A stretch of 51,030 bases of DNA from Chromera velia (lineage: Eukaryota > Sar > Chromeraceae). Both the position numbers and the translations under genes were made by a program. The stretch spans positions 1 through 51,030 of the forward strand of contig JAHBMJ010003878.1 in assembly GCA_018398765.1 (NCBI GenBank). Direction: 5' to 3'. This document shows positions 41,978 to 51,030 of this stretch, in pieces. The notes below the pieces were generated by a model, which ran no database searches, was not told the origin of the DNA, and worked only from the letters and a program-made list of their open reading frames with translations. How positions within the stretch are numbered: the stretch's first letter is position 1; each line of letters starts with the position of its first letter.

Positions 41978-44900
41978 CTAGCTAGTTAGCCAAACTGACT
42001 GCAGGACTCGGTCTTTCCGTTGTTGTGTATAAGAGGTCTTGTCGACCATTTGGACAACCAAATCCAGCGTGCCGTCGGGTTTCCGAATCTGCACACACAA
42101 TGAATGACACACCTTGCAATTCACAGAAACAGAACACAAATACGTACAAAATGGCACACAACACACAAAAGAAAAGGATGTCCCTTTTCAAACCTCTCTA
42201 CTGGCTCTCTGCTTTGAGAATTAATTTCATTAACAGGGCAACTCCTCACTGGCCGTCCGCCAAAAATCAGAAACAAGCAATACGCAAAAACGCAAAAACC
42301 GAGAGAGGGACAGACCTGTTGCAAGTCGGCGACCACCTGCATACCTGCCGACACCTTCCCATTGATCAGTGCGTCTGCCAACGGATTTTCTAAGTGAACC
42401 TGTATTGCACGTCTGCACACACAGAAGAAAACAAGTACCAGGGAGAGAGAGAGCAGAAAAAAATTAGCAGAGATCTGATTGATGAATCTGCACCAACGGA
42501 CAGTCCATTCAAAGAGACTACTCCATTCACTCTTTCCTTCGCCTCTCGTTTTGCAAGTTGCTTCGCGTCAGCAAAAGAGACGAAATACAAACCGGACAGT
42601 GGATCGGAATAAACCTCGTGAAAGCGAAGCGAATTGGTTCATCTGTTTCACACAGTCACTTGCCCCCCCCCCCAAAAAAACGGACCGCAACGGACGAGCA
42701 CCAAAGACTGGGTCGTAGCCCTTGTCAATCAAAAAGTCCCGCAACTTGGGCATCACCACCAGGTCAATCTTCTGTGTTCCTGCGCGCTCGATCACGTCCC
42801 TGCACGCACACACACCGAGGAACACATTGACATACACCACATCCATGCACTCACGCGCACGCATACACGCTAGAGTCGGCCAGACACGCGCACAACCTCC
42901 GCCTTTCCAACCCTTTACACATCGTGCCGACACTCCTTCGCTTCATGCGTCCACCCTTTGGCATTTTGTGCACGAATCTCAGACCACTTCTCCCACCCTC
43001 TTCCCCCTCCCCACCCCCCCCACCCACCCACCCACCCCATGCACTCACTCACTCACTCACTTGAGCATGATGTCTGCAATCATGGCCAACTGATCCCGAG
43101 TCAAAGGCTGGAAGACCAGAACCTGAGGAGTGCATGAAATTGGAAGCGCAGGAAGGCAGGCAGACAGACAGACAGCAGAAGAAAGTGCGCAGATCATCCC
43201 ACCATGACACAAAGAGGCAGACAGGCCCATGAGAAAGGAATGAAAGAGGAAAGATCCGTCGCTTGATCGCACAGACAAGAAGATAGGTGGTAAAGATAGT
43301 GTTCCTCGCTGTTGTTGGGAGTGAGTGTCACAGCGGTCTCGGAAGACCAAAGAGATAAGATCACAAGGGGACGGAAGATGGAATGTATCCTCGTTCTGTG
43401 TACTGCAGGAAAGCGTCGATGTCTGACAAGGTATCCGTTCGGCTTTCAACTCTCCTTTTCTCTTTCCTGAGTGGATCGACTCTTTCCTTCGTTCCATTGT
43501 TTCCATTGTTCTGCTGTGATCAGCGACTTTCGTGAGGAGACGGGGAAGAATCTGGCCTCTCTCTCTCGAGCTTTCCCTTCCGAAGGGAGAGAGACGGGGG
43601 GGGGGCTTTGGAGGACAGACTTACTCACTCACCTCATCTAAACGATTGAGCAACTCAGGCCTGCAAAGAAATTGAGCAAGCAACGTACAAAGGGAGAACA
43701 CACACACACACACACAGAGGATGGGGAGGGAATGAGAGTGCCTTCTAAGCGGATAGACCGAGTAACCAATGGAGGAGCCAGTCACGGAGCGAGTGTTTGT
43801 CCGACCGATCAGAACTCCTCTCTGCCTGCATCTCCCCCCAAAGCATTCATTCCATCAACCGCAAAAAGAAAAAAGGAACCTATCCCCCCCCCTCCCCGTT
43901 CCGAAACTCACTTGAAAAACACCTTCAGCTCATCAAAAACGAGCTCCTTGATTGCCTCGTAAGTTTTATTCGCCGCTGAGGTCGTTTGAAATCCCAACCC
44001 ACCCCCTCCCTGTAGCAGCACAAACAGATAAGAAGGAAGGAAGAGTGAACTCGGGTGAAAAAAAACACTCAGAGAAAAGCGAATGAAAAGAAACCAGAGA
44101 AAACATAGGAACCTGGATGGATCTGTTCAGCATCACGCAGATAGCCCCATAGCCACAAAGGGAACAAAACATTCCGATCTCAGAATCCAGAAGGCAGGAG
44201 GTCTCGACATTGCAAAGTGGTTCCGTTTCGTTTCACCCTCCCCTCCCCCCCCCCCCCCCCCCTCAAATTCCCCTGCGACTAGTCATCCCTCAGGCATCCA
44301 TCATCTCTCTCTCTCTCGCCCCCCCCCAAAGCTTTACCTGAACTGCCTGGCTGATTTGCTTGCTTCCCAAGTTGCTGGTTAGAACGATGATTGTGTTCTT
44401 GAAGTTCGCAGTCCTTCCCTTCGAGTCCGTCAGCCGCCCATCCTCAAAGATCTGCATCATCCCAAATTGTGGACACACCATGGAAATTCCTTCTCACAAA
44501 AATACTGTCAAAGCCACACACGCAGATAGATGCAGACAGGAAATAAGGAACGCAGATGTAGAGAGGAATAGAGGCACAAAACCGGAAGGATCCTCCACAG
44601 AAGCACACATGACTTGTTCCTTACTACCTTCAGTCACCCAAGTAGGGAACGGTGCAAAACAGATGACGACCAACGCCTTCCCTATTTCGTCCCCCCCCTC
44701 CCCTCCCCTACCCCCCTTTCCAAACATACAGACAGACAGACCTGTAAGAGGACGTTGAAGACATCGGGGTGGGCCTTCTCGATCTCATCCAGAAGGACGA
44801 GCTGGTACGGCTTTCGTCGAACAGGGTCCGTCAGCTGCCCTCCCTCATCATACCCCACATACCTGCATGCATCTACGACAGTACCAACACACACATGCAC

Positions 44901-47900
44901 GCATACATGCGTGCATAGACACACATATATACATACATACAGACACATCCGGGACTAGGAAAGGAAGAGAGAGGCAGAGACGCTTGCAGTCAAAAGACCT
45001 GTCCCATGCCGGTGAGTACGAAAAAAGCCAGGAAACAAAGAGAGCACAACACGGCCGCCCATTCTGACACCCACCTACCGACCCAGGCGGTGCTCCCGTG
45101 AGTCTGGAGGCCGTGAATTTGTCGCCGTACTCGGACATGTCAAGTCTGATCATCGCATCGTCGCTTCCGAAGAGGTTGTTGGCGAGGGCCTGCAAACAAC
45201 CAGCCAGCCAGTTGGTGAGTCAGTCAGGGATGTACTAACTGAGCTCGTCAGGCACGACGAGAAAAAGGGAGGAAGCGGAAAAGAGAAAAAGAAAAAAGGA
45301 AGAAAGACAGGAGGAGACCAAAGAAGCATAATCACGTGGTCAGCAGAAGAATTGCAGAGAGGAGATGGTAGTGTCTCCTTCTCCCTCACCTTTGCCAGCT
45401 CCGTCTTTCCAACACCGGTGGGACCGCAGAAGAGGAAGCAACCAATAGGCCTGTTGGGGTTGGAGAGGGCCATGGCCGATCGACGCACAGCCTGCAGAAG
45501 CAAACCAGCAAGGAAGGAAACAGCAAATAATCCAAGTACACATTGGAAGACGAAAACGAAAAAGATAAATTGTTCAGAAGAGCAGAAGAGCATCTCACGA
45601 CGACGCCAGCCTTCGTTGCAATTGCGCTGCCACCCGCTGAGCGGTCTTCATTTTATACACTGCCCTTCTGCATGCACAAAAAGAGCAGGCAGAAGGCGGA
45701 CGGGCAGGAGAAAAGGCGGAGGGAGAGACAAAGAAAAACAACTACATGTCTGACGGACTGACTGACCTTTGCGATGGCGTCGATGGCCTCCTGTTGGCCG
45801 ATGACGCTGCAGACCGAGAGAGAACAATAAGTTTAGCAGACAATGAATGATGACACATGAGCAAGCGCACAACACGTGAAGCACTCAATGAACGCCCACA
45901 GCTCATCTCATCATCCAATCAATCCCGGTGCCTCCCTCCCTTTTGGCTTGGCGGGCTGACCTTGATGGAAGCAGTTCACTTTGAGATTGAATTTTTGCTA
46001 CTGGCTCAAGCGAGCAATCCGAGAGAGCGACGTGAAAGAAGAGGGAGGCATCATGCCGCCGTCGGCAGCTCTCTATCCTTTCCCCTCCCTCCCATCCTTT
46101 TTGCGACACAGGGATAGAGATAGACAGACAATAAGAGAGTGAAAGAGAAAGAAAGAGACAGGCTGACCGTTTTCTCAATTCCTCATCGATGTGCGCAAGC
46201 TTTTGCCTCTCGCTCTGCTTCAGTTTCTTCACAGGGATTCCTGTGGCTTGAGCGAGGACTCTGCAGACAGACAGACAGAGAGACAGAAAGAGGAGTGGGA
46301 AACAGAGTGAAAGCCGAAGCGATGAAACAAAAACAGAGGGGGCACAGGTAGGCATCAATACGAGGAGAAAGACACCACACCACAAAGCAGGAAGAAAGAG
46401 TCAAAAATTGGAGCACCACCTCGCAAAGGGCGAGAAAGACACCGAGAGAAAAGCTGACGCACGATGCGATGTCATCCACAGTCACAACGGGTCGGTCCTC
46501 TGACAATCCTGCCCCCCTCTTCTCCTCCTTGCTCGAGTCACGCTTTGCCGTTGAACGGGCAAGTTCCTTCCGCTGCACGCATTCAATTCAGAACGCAGAC
46601 AGAGCAATTAATCTCTTTGCAAATGATTCTGCCCACATTGTCTGTCTGTCTGCTGTCATGTAGTTAGTTTCCCCTCTCTCTTTTCTTTGAAAGCCTTTTT
46701 TGTTTTGTGCTCACGCGCTCGCGTCCTGCCGCTACCCAGGCAGAACCTCCGACCAAGCGGAGAGGGTAGACCAGCAGCGGCCTAGGAAAAGCGAGGTTCC
46801 GAGATGAATTGAGGCTGGGGGGGTAGAAACAACATACAGAGATTTGAAAAAGAAAAACAAGAGAGAGGGAGGGAGGGAGGGAGGGAGAGAGAGAGAAGGA
46901 GTATACAGCGGGGCGTAGAACAAAGAAGGGGCTAAAGAGACAAAGAGGCAAGCCAACTGACCGCCGAAGAAATGTTCTCCAGCTCTCTCTTGATCCCATT
47001 TTCTCTTTCTGAAAGCTCCGCCGCTCTCTCAAAATCTTCCCGGACCTGCGTGTGTGCAGACACACCAATCAACAAAGATAAGCACAGCAACAAACAAAGG
47101 AGAAACGGCATCTTTCGACCTTCCTGTCTTTGCGCCTCCATGTTTCTCACCAGCCGCCTTGTGTCCGTCTTGTATCTATTAATACAGCTAGCTATCCATG
47201 TGTCAGTCTGTTTCTTGTGTGCGTGTGCCTTATGCTTCTCCTTTCCTATGCAGTCAACCTGCCAGTCTCTTGTTCTGCTGTCTCTTTGTGTAATCGGATT
47301 TCTCTTGAAGGGTCGCCAGAAAAAGTCAAGACACCACAGCCCTCCCTCTTCCTCCACGCTCAGCCGTGCCCTCTATTTCACAATACCGCTCTAATTCAGT
47401 CAACTCACAAACCCACCGTAGCGTCTTCTCGCTGAGCCCTGACGGTCTCAAGCTCCCGTTCCTGACCGACAGAGAGAGACAGAGACAAATAGGGGGGGGA
47501 ATCAAGAGAAGAAAAATATTGGAACGACGTCAGGATGTGACCCGAAAGAAGGCAAACGAACGAAGGCAGAAACTGGGATAGAGGGGCACCCAGAGTTTTT
47601 GGACCTTTCCTCAGCCCCACTTTGCGCAGGCTCGTTTGTGTTTTTTCTTGCCCTCTTTCTTACAAACACTCTCCCTCCCTCTCAGACGACCCCACAAAGA
47701 AAAATGCCGGCTCTCTAGCAGACCAAAGTCAATGAAGCGAAAAGAAAAGGCAAAAAAGATAGACCCGACCCACCAGCTGCCTGGCCTTGGGAGAGAGGCG
47801 GGTGTGCCGAATCTTGACGACACTGCCGGCCTCGTCTACCAGACCGATAGCCTTGTCGGGAAGGTGACGGTCTGAGATGTACTGATTCGACAAACGGGCT

Positions 47901-48324
47901 GCAGAAACAAACAAACACGGGCAGACAGATAGACAGAGCGACACACCAGGGTATGCCGGGGCACAGCTTCTGATTCGTGTGTTCATTTTGTTTTTTTGTC
48001 TGATCAAATGGAAGCGGGAAAAGACAAAGCAGGTAGGACGGAGATACAGAGAAGAAGAGACAGAATCAAGTCGGACACATACAGGGATGGATGGTTAAAT
48101 GGGTGAATGTACTTAAAGTCATGGGCACCCAGAAGGTACAAAAGAAAAGCAACCGTTTGCAAGGAAACCCTCCACCTTTTGCGCGGTTGCTCTGTGTCCC
48201 TTTCCTCTCAACCCACAGAAACAAAGACAACCTTTCCTTTTTTCTTACATAAACAGATAGAGAGATTACATGCTTTTTCTTGTCATGCACGCTGCAGACA
48301 GAAAAGAAAGAAAGAAAGAAAGAA

Positions 48325-48360
<36 letters not shown>

Positions 48361-49238
48361 ACCAAAGACAGAAGAACCACGCAGGGACTCAGACAACACG
48401 TGGCAAGGGATTCTCGAGAGTGTAGAGTTGAGCCCTGACCTGCTTCCCTGAGGGCTGCAGGTTCGTATTTGACGTTGTGGAAGGCCTCGTAGTACGGCGC
48501 CACTCCGTTGAGAATTTCGATTGTGTCATCGATCGCTGGTTCCTCCACCATCACCGGCTGGAACCTTCTGTCCAGGGCAGCGTCCTGAACGCAGGAACGA
48601 ACAAATGTAGTGTGATGTGAATTATGAGTTCATGGATCACGAACAACGTACGTGCACACGTCAATGAACGAACGAACGCATGCAGACGTAAGCTGATAAG
48701 CTGAAAGACAAGAAAGAGCTTTGAACTTTCGATCGGGGACAGCCGTCTCCACGATATGCCAAAAGACTTGTGGCGGTACAGAAGATGAAAAAGAAGAAGA
48801 ATTTTTGAAAAGATGAGGTTCAGAGAAGGGAAGAGGGTAAGAGAAGACATAGCCCAAGAGACAGAGAGCGCCTCCCTGCCTTTCCTTCCTTCCTGGAGAC
48901 ACCTACGAACACGAATCAGTGATGATAACATCCAACCAAACAGACAAATGGGAATAGAGACAGACGGTCTTTCTTTCTGTTCATCTTGCCTGCTCTGCTC
49001 TCTCTCCAACTGTGCAAAATCCCCGACCCCCCCACCTTCGCAAAGTACTTCTGGTACTCGTCGTTCGTTGTCGCTCCAATGCACTGGAACTCGCCCCTCG
49101 CGAGGGCCGGCTTGAGCATGTTCGCAGCATCCAGAGCACCCTCCCCAGCGCCTGCCCCCACCAATGTGTGGATCTCATCCATCACCAGAACGATCTGGCC
49201 CTTCGACTTCTTCACCTGCACACACACAGACACACACA

Positions 49239-49275
<37 letters not shown>

Positions 49276-50473
49276 GGAGAGAGCAGGGCAGATAACGCTA
49301 TGACTTGCTGCGAGCACGCAAGCGATCGATGGACTGAGCAGGCTCATTGCTCACATCCAAGACATGAAGAAGACCAGTTTCCCCATTGCCTCGCTCTGAC
49401 CGACAACGGGATTTGCTGCGAGTGGCAACAGGGGGGAGGGTCCTCGATGAAAGAGAGAAGCCGACTAGGTTCCGAAGAGAGAGAAACAAAAAGAAGGCAA
49501 GAAAGAAGTACCGACCTCCTCCAAAATTTTCTTCAGACGATCCTCAAACTCTCCCCTGTACTTCGTGCCAGCAACCAGCCTGCCCATGTCGAGCTCGTAG
49601 ACCTTCCGATTTTCAAGACCTGAAACCAGGACAAGCAAGACAGAACACACAGAATGGGAAGACGGAGAGAAAACGAATTTGGCTGATAGCACAAAGTTCC
49701 CCAGCTGCAGAGGGAAGGGATGTGACTCTGGAAGCAGGGGTGGGTGTTCTCTTTCGTCTTCTCTCACCGACCGATTGCGTGAATCTGGGATCTTCGCCTG
49801 AGCCACCGATTTTGACCCGAGTGTTTGAACAAGCCCCCAGCAATCATTCCTATCAACTTCAATTCGTTTGGCCGACTCTTCCTGCCGAGTGGCTGCTTCA
49901 ATTCAACGCTTCAACTCAAAGCAAGGACACAACTTCAAAACTTTCGTTTGCCTGCGAGCTTTCTGACTTCCTTCTGTATCTGCCGGCTTCCATTTGAGCA
50001 CGAGATTGGTGAGATAGCTTCGCAACAAGAACCTTACATAAAGGGGCAGAGAGAAAAGCCAGTAGTGCAAACCCGCTACACCGCACGAAAACGCGGGAAG
50101 AAAGAACAGCTCTCACTCACCTGCCGGAACGTCCCTGTTGGCAATTGCCTGAGCCAGTCCCTCTGCAATTGCGGTTTTGCCCACTCCCGCCTCTCCCAAG
50201 AGAATGGGATTGGACTTCGTCCTCCTCGACAAAATTTGAATCACGCGCTCGATTTCCTGAACGAACCAAACAGACGAATAATGGGATGAGCGGGTCATTA
50301 ACGGAGGTCTCTTGATTGTCGACTCTCTCTCTCTTTCTGGCGCTGTCACACTCTCTCTCAAATCTCTCTCTGTCACGTCCCCACTCAATAAGTCAGTCAC
50401 TCGATCACACTCAATGCCTCACTTTCCCACAAAGCATCTACACCTGCTTACTCTCTTGCAAACGCACAAACGA

Positions 50474-50506
<33 letters not shown>

Positions 50507-50724
50507 GAGCACAGACCTACCTGGCTTCTGCCGATGACGGGGTCCAGGTTCCCCTTCTGTGCCTCTGCCGTGAGGTCCCGCGAGTATTCCTTCAACGTCG
50601 GCGCACGGGCTCCCCCCCTGTCCCCACCCGGAGTGACTGTGGCCAGCCTGTCCGAGCTGTCCTGCTCCTGCTTGCTCCTCAACCTCTCGAGTTCATTTCG
50701 GATCGATTCACGATCCCACCCCAG
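41978..50724 (-). CDS. clpC: ClpC-type Hsp100 AAA+ unfoldase (21 exons seen; 5' end outside window)
   Basis: Exons: 50521..50724, 50121..50256, 49516..49619, 49036..49215, 48440..48584, 47774..47898, 47417..47461, 46962..47045, 46463..46572, 46168..46260, 45767..45806, 45390..45491, 45083..45189, 44742..44862, 44338..44451, 43912..44009, 43633..43660, 43061..43122, 42686..42799, 42316..42412, 41978..42088. They total 2220 nt, all phases match, giving 739 residues to a TAG. AAA1: LDPVIGR, Walker [10 protein letters not shown], Walker B VLVMDEIH, Arg finger DRRFQPV. A short UVR-type middle segment ([15 protein letters not shown]) and no long ClpB coiled coil mark it as ClpC. AAA2: VIGQQEAID, Walker [25 protein letters not shown], Walker [14 protein letters not shown], sensor 1 LTSNLGS, Arg finger LLNRLDE, sensor 2 GARPL. 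The LGF in [10 protein letters not shown] fits the ClpP-docking loop. Plastid ClpC unfolds proteins for ClpP and helps import at the inner envelope; plastid location is inferred because the leader and N-domain are not in the window. Confidence 0.93.
48301..50503. repeat. Microsatellites inside ClpC introns
   Basis: Three intron repeats stand out: a GAAA run at about 48301-48360, a CA run at about 49219-49272 that touches the 3' splice site of the 49036..49215 exon, and a CA run at about 50476-50502. On the coding strand the CA runs read as TG repeats and take the place normally held by a polypyrimidine tract. The span given covers these three separate runs. Confidence 0.75.
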
Positions 50725-51030
50725 CTGCAAACAGACAGAGGAGCCACTCGTCCAAGTCGTTCCTTTGATCATCCAGTATCTATCACGTACATATTCTTTG
50801 TGCGCACGTACAGAAGAAGAGCTTTCAGAGAACCAGTGTACACTCTCTGAGGAGTTACACGCACATACACATGAAGGGACAAGCTGCGAAGCGATGTACT
50901 GTATAGCCGTTGAGGACGTAATGGCACTCAGACAAAAAGTGAGCAGAGAGAGAGCAAAGGGAAAAACTTCCTCCGGAAATGCGCCGAGTGCGACACAGTC
51001 AAGATTCCAAAAGGCACCCCCCCCCCCCCC
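50725..51030. other. Upstream ClpC intron sequence and window end
   Basis: An intron acceptor (CTGTTTGCAG) sits at 50725-50734, so the sequence above it is intronic. No N-domain exon is recognised before the window ends. The last 14 bases are a C run, which may mark a contig edge. Confidence 0.5.

Noticed and set aside
45075-45083. GTAGGT donor four bases further downstream at the APPG exon end
   Set aside because: It would add a Ser between Gly and Tyr in the conserved PPGYVGY box; the GTCGGT donor restores the exact motif.
41978-50724. ClpB/Hsp104 identity for the Hsp100 gene
   Set aside because: The long ClpB coiled-coil middle domain is absent, a UVR-type segment takes its place, and an LGF loop fits ClpP partners.

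Overview
The window is nuclear DNA from a eukaryote with spliced genes, long introns packed with simple repeats, and several decayed retrotransposons. The best fit is a photosynthetic alveolate of the chromerid type (Chromera-like). I infer this from three things in the sequence: a cysteine-rich secreted protein of the coccidian oocyst-wall type, a small plastid protein whose leader looks like a signal peptide followed by a Phe-led transit peptide (as in complex red plastids), and a nuclear, heavily spliced ClpC-type unfoldase. Species assignment cannot be proved without a database search.

Layout. 1-1267 (-): 3'-truncated oocyst-wall-like secreted protein with eight Cys-pair repeats. 2330-2960 (+): frameshifted Sel1-repeat pseudogene. 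3665-9188 (-): three-exon gene for a 1459-residue membrane-anchored protein that joins a polysaccharide pyruvyl transferase-like domain to a fucosyltransferase-like GT-B domain. 9189-12599: no gene recognised. 12600-15154 (-): two-exon polytopic membrane protein of unknown family, divergently arranged with 15676-16272 (+), a plastid-type Rieske-fold protein that lacks the iron-sulfur ligands. 17561-23806: complete but dead Ty1/copia element (- strand) with 307-bp LTRs and a 5-bp target duplication. 24329-27154: gag-only LTR element with 310-bp LTRs. 27603-30854: internally deleted Ty3/gypsy chromovirus (+). 31078-32452: LINE 3' end inside an inverted repeat. 32672-34264: CA and GA microsatellites, a 339-N assembly gap and a roughly 730-bp purine tract. 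36854-38532 (+): two-exon secreted or endomembrane beta-rich protein. 41978-50724 (-): 21 exons of a ClpC-type Hsp100 chaperone, 5' end outside the window.

The host genes point to surface or wall building (wall protein, glycosyltransferase fusion) and plastid upkeep (Rieske-like protein, ClpC), but they are not an operon and no direct functional link between them is shown. Splice sites share an unusual feature: about half of the 5' splice sites read GTC rather than GTA or GTG, and many 3' splice sites sit directly against TG repeats. Retroelement copies differ mostly by transitions and carry TAG stops in otherwise open frames, which suggests C-to-T decay.
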